Part shown: piece by piece, positions 56,368 through 64,000 of the stretch
Layout: the number at the start of each line of letters is the position of its first letter
How positions within the stretch are numbered: the stretch's first letter is position 1
Source: Nannocystis bainbridge
GTDB taxonomy: Bacteria > Myxococcota_A > Polyangia > Nannocystales > Nannocystaceae
Length of the DNA: 64,000 nucleotides
Assembly (NCBI RefSeq): GCF_028368995.1
Contig: NZ_JAQNDL010000001.1
Location: 2,382,001 to 2,446,000 of the forward strand
Reading direction: 5' to 3'
Notes under the pieces: generated by a model
The model's database searches: none
What the model saw: the letters and a program-made list of their open reading frames with translations, nothing else
Told to the model about the DNA's origin: nothing
Made by a program: the position numbers and the translations under genes

Positions 56368-57015
56368 ATGGAGCGCGGTGGCCAGGTCTCGTGCCCGCAG
56401 TGCGGGGCTCCGGCCCCGTTTCGCGGCACGGCCGTCTCGCTGGTGTGCGAGCACTGCGGCAGCACCGTCGTCCGCACCGGCGTCGACGTGCGCCTGCTCG
56501 GCCGCGTCTCCTCCGTGATCGACGACGGCAGCCCGCTGCTGCTCGGCGGCAAGGGCAGCTTCGCCGGCCGCGGCTTCGAGATCGTCGGCCGCCTGCAGCT
56601 CCGCTACGCCCGCGGCGCCTGGAGCGAGTGGTACCTGCAGTTCGCCGACGGCGTCGGCTGGCTGGCCGACTTCCAGGGCAACTTCGCCATCACCGTGCCC
56701 GCCGCCGGCGCCGATTTCCCTGGCTTTTACGACATGTCCGTGGGGACATGGCATGAAGTACATGGCGCGAAGTACATGCTCGTCGACCGCCGGGCCGCCC
56801 GCTACCAGGGCGCCGAGGGCTGCCTGCCGTTCGTCGCCGAGCCCGGCCTGACCTTCTTCGCCCTCGACCTCGCCGGCCCCGACGATCAGTTCGTCAGCCT
56901 CGACTACGGCGTCGACCCCCACAACAAGCGCCCCGCCGTTTACCTCGGCCGCGCCGTCCTGCTGGCCGAGCTCGGGCTCGACCGCCTGCGCCGCTTCGAG
57001 GGCTGGCATGACTGA
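56368..57015 (+). CDS. DUF4178 protein with N-terminal zinc ribbon
   Basis: 215 residues from the ATG at 56368. A four-Cys ribbon (SCPQCGAPAPFRGTAVSLVC then EHCGST) is followed by a DUF4178 domain (GRGFEIVGRLQLRY, WSEWYLQFADGVGWLADFQ). The core of DUF4178 is an unknown beta-rich fold often encoded with polyamine-type genes. Its sequence around 56731-56779 is a palindromic-element insertion (FYDMSVGTWHEVHGAKYM). The following gene overlaps it by 8 nt. Confidence 0.85.
   Translation: MERGGQVSCPQCGAPAPFRGTAVSLVCEHCGSTVVRTGVDVRLLGRVSSVIDDGSPLLLGGKGSFAGRGFEIVGRLQLRYARGAWSEWYLQFADGVGWLADFQGNFAITVPAAGADFPGFYDMSVGTWHEVHGAKYMLVDRRAARYQGAEGCLPFVAEPGLTFFALDLAGPDDQFVSLDYGVDPHNKRPAVYLGRAVLLAELGLDRLRRFEGWHD
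56731..56779. repeat. Palindromic element inside the first DUF4178 gene
   Basis: GACATGTCCGTGGGGACATG followed by GCATGAAGTACATGGCGCGAAGTACATG, with a repeated GAAGTACATG; in frame. Confidence 0.7.
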
Positions 57016-58393
57016 AGCGACCCCCGACGTCACCCCGCGGCGCGCCGAGGCCACTCCGCAGCGGCTGTTCCGCGACGAGGCCCGCACCGAGGCCGTGCAG
57101 TGCGTGGCCTGCGGCGGCCCGCTCGCGCTGCGCGGCTTCGGGGCGATCCAGCGGGTCGTCTGCCCCGCCTGCGGCAGCACCCTGCGACCCGAGGACAGCG
57201 GCGCGCTGGCGCTGATCGACCGGGCCGCCCGCGCCCACCAGCCGTCGACGCTGCCGCTGCACGCCCGCGGCCGGCTCGACGGCGCCACCTGGGAGATCGT
57301 CGGCATCTGCTGGCGCACCGTCCTCAGCCCGCCGTGGCCGTGGCAGGAGTTCCTGCTCTACAACCCCTACCGCGGCTACCGCTACCTGGCCTGGTCGGAG
57401 CGCGACGGCCACTGGTCTTTGGGACAGGTCATCCCCGGCGCGCCGCAGATCGTCGGCGGCAAGCGCCACGTCATCGCCTACCGCGGCCGCCGCTACCGCC
57501 ACTTCGCCGGCGCCGACGCCCACGTGACCTACGCCGAGGGCGAGTTCCCGTGGCAGGTCCAGGTCGGCGACGCCGCCCACGTCGACGACTTCGTGGCCCC
57601 GCCGCACGGCATCTCGATCGAGGAGGTCGTGGCCGCCGACGGCGTCGAGCTGACCCGCACGGCCACGCGTCACCTCGACGCCGACGCGGTCTGGCGCGCC
57701 TTCGACCGCCCGGGCAAGCCGCCCAAACCGAAGGGCGTCGGCATGCTCGCGCCCAACCGCTGGCGCGAGCAGGCGCGCTCGCTGTGGCTGTCGTGCCTGG
57801 TCTTCGCGCTCGCCTGGTACGCCGCGGTCCAGCTGGTGGCCGGCCGCGCCAGCGAGCGCGAGGTGTTCCTCGCCACCGACCTGGGGTTCGACGCCGTGCT
57901 CTCGCAGGAGATCACGATCGGCGAGCCGGGCGGCCACACCACCGTCGAGGTCTCGTTCTCCGCCTACCCGCTCGACAACTCGTGGGCGTTCGCCGAGGTG
58001 GTGCTGATCCCGCTCGAGAGCGAGGAGGCGATCGGCCTCGGCCTCGAGGTCAGCAGCTACAGCGGCTTCGAGGACGGCGAGTCGTGGACCGAGAGCGAGC
58101 GCCAGGCCGACCAGGTCCTCGGCCGCGTGCCCGGCGGCCGCTACCTGCTGCAGGTCACCCCCGAGCGCGACACCAGCGCGCTGACCGGCAGCGACCCGCT
58201 CGGCATCCACCTCGGCGGCCCGTTCGGGGTCCGCAGCCCCGACACCTGGGCCCTCCGCGTGCGCGAGGACGTGTTCCTGACCCGCTACGCCGTGCTCCCG
58301 CTCCCCATCATCCTCGGCTTCCCGCTGCTCGCCTGGCTGCTCGGGCGCCGGCGCGAGCGCAAGCGCTGGGCCAACAGCGACTACCCGCTCTGA
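57008..58393 (+). CDS. DUF4178 protein with zinc ribbon and two membrane helices
   Basis: 461 residues from the ATG at 57008. A zinc ribbon (CVACGGPLALRG and VCPACGSTL) is followed by a DUF4178 domain (ATWEIVGICWRTV, WPWQEFLLYNPYRGYRYLAW, GEFPWQVQVGD). A helix at about 259-280 leads to a beta-rich extracytoplasmic domain, and a second helix (LPIILGFPLLAWLLG) is near the C-terminus. DUF4178 proteins of this type often neighbour spermidine-synthase-like genes, as here. It may anchor a cytoplasmic complex to the membrane; unproven. Confidence 0.87.
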   Translation: MTEATPDVTPRRAEATPQRLFRDEARTEAVQCVACGGPLALRGFGAIQRVVCPACGSTLRPEDSGALALIDRAARAHQPSTLPLHARGRLDGATWEIVGICWRTVLSPPWPWQEFLLYNPYRGYRYLAWSERDGHWSLGQVIPGAPQIVGGKRHVIAYRGRRYRHFAGADAHVTYAEGEFPWQVQVGDAAHVDDFVAPPHGISIEEVVAADGVELTRTATRHLDADAVWRAFDRPGKPPKPKGVGMLAPNRWREQARSLWLSCLVFALAWYAAVQLVAGRASEREVFLATDLGFDAVLSQEITIGEPGGHTTVEVSFSAYPLDNSWAFAEVVLIPLESEEAIGLGLEVSSYSGFEDGESWTESERQADQVLGRVPGGRYLLQVTPERDTSALTGSDPLGIHLGGPFGVRSPDTWALRVREDVFLTRYAVLPLPIILGFPLLAWLLGRRRERKRWANSDYPL

Positions 58394-58427
58394 GCCGCTC
58401 TCGCGCCGCCCGCATCATCCACTGACT

Positions 58428-58468
58428 CTTCGGACATGTCTTATCGAACATGACCTCTCCGACATGCC
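58428..58468. repeat. Palindromic elements between DUF4178 and small membrane gene
   Basis: CTTCGGACATGTC, TCGAACATG and CCGACATGCC: three halves in the 100-bp gap before 58494. Confidence 0.72.
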
Positions 58469-58493
58469 CTGATCGCCCTCCCCTGCCCTGACC

Positions 58494-58679
58494 ATGTTCC
58501 GCAAGATCTACTGGACCTGCTCCGTCGCCGCCCTGCTGCTCCTGCTGCTCGGGGCGCGTTCGGGCTTCTTGCTGGCCGGCACGCCCGAGCGCGGCAAGGT
58601 CGAGCGCGACCCTGACGGCACCGTGCGCGGGCGGGCCGCCTTCGTCTGGCTCGGCGGCGGCTACCACGGCGGCAAGTGA
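58494..58679 (+). CDS. Small single-helix membrane protein of the polyamine-type cluster
   Basis: 61 residues from the ATG at 58494. One helix (WTCSVAALLLLLLGARSGF, about 7-25) precedes a charged stretch and ends GGGYHGGK. The stop is 1 nt before the spermidine-synthase-like start, so they are co-translated. I do not know a named family; small membrane proteins (DUF350, DUF4247) are known in related clusters, but this one does not look long enough for DUF350. Confidence 0.68.
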   Translation: MFRKIYWTCSVAALLLLLLGARSGFLLAGTPERGKVERDPDGTVRGRAAFVWLGGGYHGGK

Positions 58680-58680
58680 C

Positions 58681-60219
58681 ATGTCGGCCGCGCCCGGGAC
58701 CCGCCTGCTGCTCGCCTCGGTGCTGGTGGTCGCCACCTGCGGCCTCGTCTACGAGCTGATCGCCGCGACCATGGCGAGCTACCTGCTGGGCGACAGCGTC
58801 ACCCAGTGGAGCCTCGTCATCGGCGTCTACCTCAGCGCCATGGGCCTCGGCTCGTGGCTCAGCAAGTTCGTCGTCAGGGACCTGCACGCCCGCTTCATCG
58901 CCGTCCAGCTGGTGATCGCCGTGGTCGGCGGCCTGTCGGCGGTCGCGCTGTTCTACGGCTACGCCTACCTCGCCAGCGTGCGCCCGCTGCTGTTCTCGAT
59001 CCTGGTGATCGTCGGTACCATGGTCGGGCTCGAGATCCCGCTGTTGATACGGATCGTCGGCGCCGGCGAGGAGCTGAAGGACACGGTCGCGCGGGTGCTC
59101 GCGTTCGACTACGTCGGCGCGCTGCTGGCCAGCCTGCTGTTCCCGCTGGCGCTGCTGCCCCACCTCGGCCTGGTGCGCACCAGCATGCTGTGCGGCCTGT
59201 TCAACGCCGCGGTCGCGCTGGCCTGCACCTGGGTGTTCCGCGCCCACCTGCCGCGCCCGCGCGCCGCCCTGGTCCAGGCCGCCCTGGTCTGCGCCGCGCT
59301 CGCGGCCGGCCTCGCCGTCGGCGGCCGGCTCGAGCGCCTGGCCGAGCGCGAGCTCTACGACGCCCCCGTCATCTTCTCCGAGAAGACCGCCTACCAGCGG
59401 CTCTCGATCACCCGCAGCGGCGACGACATCCGCCTCTACATCGACGGCAACCTGCAGTTCGCCAGCAGCGACGAGCACCGCTACCACGAGGCCCTGGTCC
59501 ATCCCGCCCTCGCCGGCGTCGCCCCGCGCCGGGCCCTCGTGCTCGGCGGCGGCGACGGCCTGGCCGTGCGCGAGCTGCTCAAGTACCCGGGCCTGGAGCG
59601 CATCGACCTCGTCGACCTCGATCCCGGCATGACCCGCCTGTTCGGCCGCGACCCGCTGCTGGTCCGCATCAACCGCGGCAGCCTGACCGACCCGCGCGTC
59701 CACGTGCACAACGCCGACGCCATGCGCTGGCTCGAAGGACATGTCCGCACGAACAGCGAGGTCTACGACGTCGCGGTCGTCGACCTGCCCGACCCCAACA
59801 ACTTCTCGCTCGGCAAGCTCTACACCGGCTCGTTCTACCGCCTGCTGCGCCGGGTCCTCTCGCCCGCCGGGGTCGGGGTGGTCCAGGCGACCTCGCCGTA
59901 CCTGGCGCCGCGCTCGTTCTGGTGCGTGGTCAAGACGCTCGCCGCCGCCGAGCTGCACCCGCGCCCCTACCACGCCCACGTGCCGTCGTTCGGCGACTGG
60001 GGCTTCGTGCTGGTGTCGCCGGCCCCGCGCCCCGAGCCGACCCACCTGGCCGACGTGCCGCTGCGGTTCCTCGACGACGCCCTGCTGCCGACCCTGTTCG
60101 TGTTCCCGCGCGACCAGCAGCCGCCCGACGTCGAGGCCAACCGCCTCAACGATCAGCTGCTCGTCCACTACTACGAGGAGGACCTGCGGGCCCTGCCCGG
60201 CCGCGGAGGCCGCGGATGA
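58681..60219 (+). CDS. Membrane-bound polyamine aminopropyltransferase-like protein (SpeE family)
   Basis: 512 residues from the ATG at 58681. Seven or so N-terminal helices (about 8-235) precede a spermidine-synthase fold: LVLGGGDGLAVRELLKY (motif from about L288), RIDLVDLDPGMT, VVDLPDPNNFSLGKLYTGSFY and VVQATSPYLAPRSFWCV. In soluble SpeE the enzyme moves an aminopropyl group from decarboxylated SAM to putrescine; the membrane class is less known and the acceptor may not be putrescine. The core has DPNN where many SpeE proteins have a DSTDP segment, so substrate binding could differ. A palindrome at 59735 falls in frame in RWLEGHVRTN. Confidence 0.9.
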   Translation: MSAAPGTRLLLASVLVVATCGLVYELIAATMASYLLGDSVTQWSLVIGVYLSAMGLGSWLSKFVVRDLHARFIAVQLVIAVVGGLSAVALFYGYAYLASVRPLLFSILVIVGTMVGLEIPLLIRIVGAGEELKDTVARVLAFDYVGALLASLLFPLALLPHLGLVRTSMLCGLFNAAVALACTWVFRAHLPRPRAALVQAALVCAALAAGLAVGGRLERLAERELYDAPVIFSEKTAYQRLSITRSGDDIRLYIDGNLQFASSDEHRYHEALVHPALAGVAPRRALVLGGGDGLAVRELLKYPGLERIDLVDLDPGMTRLFGRDPLLVRINRGSLTDPRVHVHNADAMRWLEGHVRTNSEVYDVAVVDLPDPNNFSLGKLYTGSFYRLLRRVLSPAGVGVVQATSPYLAPRSFWCVVKTLAAAELHPRPYHAHVPSFGDWGFVLVSPAPRPEPTHLADVPLRFLDDALLPTLFVFPRDQQPPDVEANRLNDQLLVHYYEEDLRALPGRGGRG

Positions 60220-60224
60220 GCGCT

Positions 60225-60340
60225 CGGGACATGTCCTTCCGTTGCTGTCGCATGGGACATGTCCTTTATGACATGCGATCGCGGCCGCGGCGTCGCAAGT
60301 GCGCCACTACCCTGCTCGTTCGTACATGTCCCCGGAGACA
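60225..60340. repeat. Palindromic elements in the gap before the flavoprotein gene
   Basis: Copies at 60225-60240 (CGGGACATGTCCTTCC), 60252-60276 (ATGGGACATGTCCTTTATGACATG) and 60324-60340 (ACATGTCCCCGGAGACA), filling most of the 172-bp gap. Upstream alternative starts of the flavoprotein lie within the last copy. Confidence 0.72.
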
Positions 60341-60391
60341 GACGACCGGCCCGCGCGCTCCCGTCTCCTCGCGTCGCCCCGGGGCCCGCGC

Positions 60392-62023
60392 GTGAAGCGG
60401 CGCGGCTTCCTCGGCGCCACCGCCGGCACCCTGGCGACGGCCGCCTGCGGCCCAAGCACGCCGCCTCCGCCGGCGATCGCGTTCGTCGGCCCCGACCCCG
60501 AGCGCAGCCATCACCTGCGCGAAGGGACATGGCGCGAAGGACCTGTCCATGAGACCATTCACACCGACGTCGCCATCGTCGGCGGCGGCGTGGCCGGCAG
60601 CGCCGCCGCCTGGCGCCTGCGCCGGGCCGGCCTCGCCGATCTCCACCTGTTCGAGCTCGAGGACGAGGTCGGCGGCACCGCGCGCGGCGGCGAGCTGCCG
60701 CGCTCGCGCCACCCGCTCGGCGCCCACTACCTGCCGACCCCGCCGCCGGACTGCCCCGCGCTCGAGCGCCTGCTGACCGACCTCGGCGTCATCCTCGGCC
60801 GCGACGCGCACGGCCGACCCGAGTACGCCCCCTCGGCGATCGCCGCCGCCCCGCTCGAGCGGCATTTCGGCCGCGGCCGCTGGTACGAGGGCCTCTACCC
60901 TGCCGCCGGCGAGACCGCCGAAGAGGCCGCCCAGTGGGCCCGCTGGCACGCCCACCTGCGCGCGCTCGACGGCCGGCGCGGCGGCGACGGCAAGCCGCTG
61001 TTCGCCATCCCCGTCGCCCGCAGCAGCGCCGAGCTGCGCCACCTCGACGCCGTCTCGTTCGCGCAGCACCTCGACGAGCTCGAGCTCCGCAGCGAGCGCC
61101 TGCGCTGGGCCCTCGACTACGCCTGCCGCGACGACTACGGCTGCACCCTCGCCCAGACCTCGGCCTTCGCCGGCCTGCATCATTTCCTCGCGCGCGGCCT
61201 CGAGGAGACCCGCGGCGGCTTCCTCCTCACCTGGCCCGAGGGCAACGCGCGGCTCGTGCGCGGCATGCTCGAGCGCGCCGACCTCGGCGCTCGCCTCCAC
61301 CGCGGCGCGGCGGTCGTCGCCGTCGACCCGCACGCCGGCGAGCTCCGCGTGCACTGCCCCGGCGACGGCCGCCGCCTGCGCGTCCACGCCCGATCGATCT
61401 TGTGGGCCGCCCCCCGCTTCGTCCTCGGCCGCCTGCTCGTCGGCCCCGATCCGCTGCCTGTCGGCGCGCTGACCTACGCCCCCTGGCTGGTCGCCAGCGT
61501 CGAGGTCCGCAACGCCCCGCGAGGCGTCGGCGCTCGCCTCGCGTGGGACAACGTCCCGCTGGCCGGCTCCAGCCTCGGCTACGTCGTCGCCACCCACGGT
61601 GAGACCGCCGACGAGCGCCAGCCCGGCGCCGTGCTCACCTACTACGAGCCGCTGTGCGGCGACGGCCCCGCCGAACTCGCCGCCCAGCGTCAGCGCCTAC
61701 TCGCCGGCGATCGTTCACACTGGGCCGACCACGTCATCAGCGCGCTCGCGGCCATGCACCCCGGTATCGCCAGCGAGATCTCCGAGGTCGCCATCACGCG
61801 CTGGGGACACGCCATGATCCGCCCCGTCCCCGGCCTGCTGTTCGGCGAGAACCTCGCCCTCGCCAGCGCCCCGATCGGCCGCCTGCGCCCGTGCGCGGCC
61901 GACGTCGCCGGCCTGCCGCTGTTCGAGGAGGCCTTTTACAAGGGGAGCCGCGCCGCGCTGGCGGCCCTCGCCGACCTCGGCCGCGCCGCCCCCGACGCCC
62001 TCGCCGACGAGATTTTTATATGA
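60392..62023 (+). CDS. Tat-exported FAD-dependent amine-oxidase-like protein
   Basis: 543 residues from a GTG at 60392 that gives a twin-arginine signal (VKRRGFLGATAG) and a possible lipobox (TAACGPS). The FAD/NAD(P)-binding motif is DVAIVGGGVAGSAAAWRLRRAG with FELEDEVGGTARGG, as in flavin amine oxidases and protoporphyrinogen-oxidase-like enzymes. The C-terminal FAD part reads NLALASAPIGRLRPCAADVAGL. It follows the aminopropyltransferase-like gene on the same strand, so a polyamine or related amine is a plausible substrate, but this is inference. In-frame ATG/GTG codons at 60299 and 60326 would put extra residues before the Tat signal. Confidence 0.85.
   Translation: MKRRGFLGATAGTLATAACGPSTPPPPAIAFVGPDPERSHHLREGTWREGPVHETIHTDVAIVGGGVAGSAAAWRLRRAGLADLHLFELEDEVGGTARGGELPRSRHPLGAHYLPTPPPDCPALERLLTDLGVILGRDAHGRPEYAPSAIAAAPLERHFGRGRWYEGLYPAAGETAEEAAQWARWHAHLRALDGRRGGDGKPLFAIPVARSSAELRHLDAVSFAQHLDELELRSERLRWALDYACRDDYGCTLAQTSAFAGLHHFLARGLEETRGGFLLTWPEGNARLVRGMLERADLGARLHRGAAVVAVDPHAGELRVHCPGDGRRLRVHARSILWAAPRFVLGRLLVGPDPLPVGALTYAPWLVASVEVRNAPRGVGARLAWDNVPLAGSSLGYVVATHGETADERQPGAVLTYYEPLCGDGPAELAAQRQRLLAGDRSHWADHVISALAAMHPGIASEISEVAITRWGHAMIRPVPGLLFGENLALASAPIGRLRPCAADVAGLPLFEEAFYKGSRAALAALADLGRAAPDALADEIFI
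60521..60550. repeat. Palindromic element in the flavoprotein gene
   Basis: GAAGGGACATGGCGCGAAGG then ACCTGTCC; in frame just after the export signal. Confidence 0.62.
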
Positions 62024-62548
62024 CTCTTCGGACATGTCCATGAGGGCATGTCCGAAAGCCCACCCTGCACGTGACCATTTTAACCCTCGCCTTCGGGCGT
62101 GGGCCGTCGCGGCGCAGGCGGCCGCGGAGCTGACGTTTTGGTCGGCGACAAGCAGCGGCGTCCTCTCCGAGTTCCGGACCGCAAGCCAGGCTCTCACGCG
62201 CGCTGGCCCTTCAGACCCACCGCCGGTCGGCGCTCCCGCCGAAGCGCGTCATCCCGGCGGAGCTCCGCGCCAGCCGCCCGCCTCTCGGCTTCGTGCCACC
62301 GCCGCGGTCGAGCCGAGCTCCCATGTCTCTTCGGACATCCCCGCGATCGCCTCGCCGCGCTGCCGCCCGCCCGCTCTGCGAAACTATTTTGAGAAAAACA
62401 TGTCCCGAGGGACATGTTCTGCGCCGGGACCGCTGCCCTGGGCACAAACGGCCGCAGCGCGCGCCCCCCGTCCGCGTCTGTCGATCCCGACAGCTCCTGA
62501 GCGGTCTTGCCCGTCCCTGCGCGCCCGCGGCCGCGCTATCCTCCTCGT
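62024..62548. other. Intergenic region with three palindromic elements (525 bp)
   Basis: I see no gene. Copies lie at 62026-62057 (CTTCGGACATGTCC then GGGCATGTCCGAAAG), 62321-62340 (CCATGTCTCTTCGGACATCC) and 62398-62417. Open frames here are Arg/Pro/Ala-rich shadows. The next gene start follows a CTATCCTCCTCGTGTG stretch. Confidence 0.72.
62398..62417. repeat. Near-perfect palindromic hairpin
   Basis: ACATGTCCCGAGGGACATGT: 9-bp arms ACATGTCCC and GGGACATGT with a 2-nt GA spacer, preceded by GAGAAAA. It is the clearest intergenic copy. Confidence 0.8.
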
Positions 62549-63130
62549 GTGCCGCTGTCGCTCGCGCAGCTCGAGGCGCTCTCGCAACAGGCCTTCCCGA
62601 CCCAGGCCGTCGCGCGGCGTGACCCTGATGGTTACGCCGCCCTCCACGCCGCGATCGCCGAGGCTATCCTTCCGGTCGCGCGCGCGCTCGAGTTCGACAT
62701 GGACGACTTCGTCGCTCGCAGTCAGGACGAGCTGCTCGCCCTCCCGCCGCACATCCTGTTCGTGTGGTGCGACGAGGCCGACCTCATGGCCTCGTTCTAC
62801 GCCCTGCCCGAGGCCGACATCGCCGCCAACGTCGCCCAGGCCCTGCACGCCGTCGCCGGCCTGCGCTTCGGCGACCCCGCCCAGCTGCCCTCCGAGCAGC
62901 GCGGCGCGGTCCTCCGGATCATGGCCGCGATCGGCACTCCGCTGGCCCGCGACGCCGACGACTTCTTCGCCGCCTACGTCGACGGCGCCGCCCACGACCC
63001 CGAGCTCCCGGTCCGCGCCGAGGTCGAGGCCCTGTTCGACCAGTTCGCCCCCTGCTTCGTGCCCGACGCCGACGGCCTCGATCGCCGCTTCACCCGCGTG
63101 ATCGCCGTCCACCGCCACATCGACGCCTAG
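62549..63130 (+). CDS. Conserved-looking cytoplasmic protein of unknown function
   Basis: 193 residues from a GTG at 62549; no signal or helix. The sequence is Ala/Asp/Glu-rich and helical (LAQLEALSQQAFPTQAV, DGYAALHAAIAEAILPVARA, LEFDMDDFVARSQDELLA, ADIAANVAQALHAVAGLRF). No motif is recognised. It follows the flavoprotein gene after 525 bp and may not belong to that transcript. Confidence 0.65.
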   Translation: MPLSLAQLEALSQQAFPTQAVARRDPDGYAALHAAIAEAILPVARALEFDMDDFVARSQDELLALPPHILFVWCDEADLMASFYALPEADIAANVAQALHAVAGLRFGDPAQLPSEQRGAVLRIMAAIGTPLARDADDFFAAYVDGAAHDPELPVRAEVEALFDQFAPCFVPDADGLDRRFTRVIAVHRHIDA

Positions 63131-63175
63131 CATGTCTCCGAGGACATTTTTCTAGGGGCATGTCCCAAAGGACAG
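63131..63175. repeat. Palindromic elements between convergent genes
   Basis: CATGTCTCCGAGGACATT, TTTCTAG, then GGGGCATGTCCCAAAGGAC, in the 112-bp gap between the gene ending at 63130 and the convergent hydrolase. The stems and the TTTTT between them could help end transcription. Confidence 0.7.
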
Positions 63176-63242
63176 CCAGGATCGATCATCGGACTGCCGG
63201 CGCCAGCACCCCACCTGCACTTCGGGCCAGGTGGAGCTCCGC

Positions 63243-64000
63243 TCAGCCCGCGCGCCCCACCACCTCGCGGATCGCCGCCACCAACGCCTCGGGCACCTCC
63301 TCCTGTAAAAAGTGCCCGGCCGCGGTTCGCCGCACGCTCGCGCCCGGGAACGCCCGCTCGTGGCGGGCCAGCGCGCGACCGAGGATCGGGTCGCGCTCGC
63401 CCCATACCAGCGCCAGCGGCCCTCCGGCGGCCGTGAAACCGCGCAGCCACGCTTCACCGCGCCGCAGCGGCGGGACGCTCGGGTGCTCCAGACCATCCGG
63501 GACCATGCGCGCCAGCGCCAGAGGACCTGCCCTTTCGGACAGATTCCGCAGCGGCCAGCGGTAGGCCCGGGCCACTGGCCCCCAGATCGATCGCCGATCG
63601 CCCTGCGCCACCCAGAGCGTCGACTGCGGGAACCCGAGGCCGCGAAACACCAGATCGCTGATCACCGGCACCCGCGCGAACCGGTGAAACCACGTCCCGC
63701 GCGGCCGCGACGGCAGCACCACCGACGTGTTGCCCAGCACCACGCCGGCCACGCGCTCGGGCATGTGAGCGGCCAGCGCCACTCCCAGCGCGCCGCCCCA
63801 GTCCTGACCGACCAGCACGAAGCGGCGCAGCCCCAGCGTCTCCACCAGCTCCGTCAGCGCCGCCACGTGTCGCTCGACCGAGTGCTCGTGCAGCGCGATC
63901 CGGCTCGAGAGGCCGAACCCGAGCAGGTCGGGCGCGACGCAGCGCAGCCCCGAGAGCCCCGCGATCACGTCGCGCCACAGGAAGCTCCAGGTCGGGTTGC
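63243..64000 (-). CDS. Haloalkane-dehalogenase/epoxide-hydrolase-like alpha/beta hydrolase (5' end beyond window)
   Basis: At least 252 residues; the frame is open to the right edge, where it begins NPTWSFLWRDVI, so a little of the N-terminus is missing. LVGQDWGGALGVAL gives Asp as nucleophile (GQDWGG), WGERDPILG the acid and AGHFLQEEVPEAL the His, as in dehalogenases and epoxide hydrolases. A GTG at 63968 is not the true start. A palindrome-like stretch at about 63520-63540 lies in frame (NLSERAGPLAL). Confidence 0.9.
   Translation of the reverse strand, partial: NPTWSFLWRDVIAGLSGLRCVAPDLLGFGLSSRIALHEHSVERHVAALTELVETLGLRRFVLVGQDWGGALGVALAAHMPERVAGVVLGNTSVVLPSRPRGTWFHRFARVPVISDLVFRGLGFPQSTLWVAQGDRRSIWGPVARAYRWPLRNLSERAGPLALARMVPDGLEHPSVPPLRRGEAWLRGFTAAGGPLALVWGERDPILGRALARHERAFPGASVRRTAAGHFLQEEVPEALVAAIREVVGRAG

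Noticed and set aside
62034..63101. Open frame of 355 codons overlapping the gene at 62549-63130
   Set aside because: Ser/Arg/Pro-rich with no motif and no start signal; it covers repeat-filled non-coding DNA before the real gene.

Overview
The window is very GC-rich and looks like a chromosomal segment of a myxobacterium (Myxococcota), most likely a relative of Nannocystis or Plesiocystis. The supporting signs are two secreted proteins with MYXO-CTERM-like tails (Cys cluster, membrane helix, arginines), large Ser/Thr kinases with long TPR regions, Ser/Thr-Gly-Glu-Pro-rich linkers in a Cys-rich lipoprotein, and GTGA/ATGA stop-start overlaps in almost every operon. The genus is an inference. 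I see no CRISPR array, riboswitch, phage or insertion sequence.

Left third, about 1-31.4 kb, is nearly all minus strand and is mostly an aerobic electron-transfer island. A truncated TonB-dependent receptor lies at the left edge, followed by murI and an acyl-CoA dehydrogenase. Next is a cytochrome c maturation operon (transcribed moaA, ccmE, ccmF, a CcmI-like zinc-ribbon protein, a large beta-rich membrane protein, ccmA, ccmB, ccmC, a CcmD-like protein and a small membrane protein). Its CcmE carries Cys in place of the usual heme-binding His, and no ccmH is seen. It is followed at 14.7-28.3 kb by a complete Alternative Complex III cluster (actABCDEF) transcribed into SCO and a caa3 oxidase (ctaC, ctaD, ctaE and a subunit IV). 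Subunit I has the YSHP motif of A2-type oxidases. A lipid-anchored cytochrome c, a second SCO, ctaB and a Cys-rich membrane protein lie upstream at 28.7-31.4 kb. Together these genes make c-type hemes, attach them, make heme O, deliver copper, and build a quinol to cytochrome c to oxygen chain.

Middle, 31.5-48.5 kb: a YheT-type hydrolase, a zinc-ribbon/rhomboid fusion, a 1049-residue kinase with TPRs, a DUF2330 MYXO-CTERM protein, a tandem repeat array with an exact 70-bp period, a lipoprotein divergent from a second kinase, and then a four-gene thiol-redox cluster (TlpA-like, 2xDsbA, 3xDsbA, 2xDsbA) with seven DsbA-like domains strung together.

Right, 48.5-64 kb: divergent tRNA-Gly(GCC) and tRNA-Asn(GTT) genes with recognisable promoters and terminators, a MYXO-CTERM protein, an RDD protein, an unknown protein, a DODA-type dioxygenase, an orphan adenine methylase fused to a specificity-like domain, a Cys-rich lipoprotein, a polyamine-type cluster (two DUF4178 proteins, a tiny membrane protein, a membrane spermidine-synthase-like protein, a Tat-exported flavoprotein), and a truncated dehalogenase-like hydrolase.

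A short palindromic element with core GGACATGTCC (best copy CTTCGGACATGTCCGAAG) is scattered through the window. It occurs between genes and inside reading frames, is dense to the right of 30 kb, and I see no full copy in the core respiratory operons (about 10.3-30.8 kb). This element, the tandem-DsbA cluster and the polyamine-type cluster are the most unusual things here.
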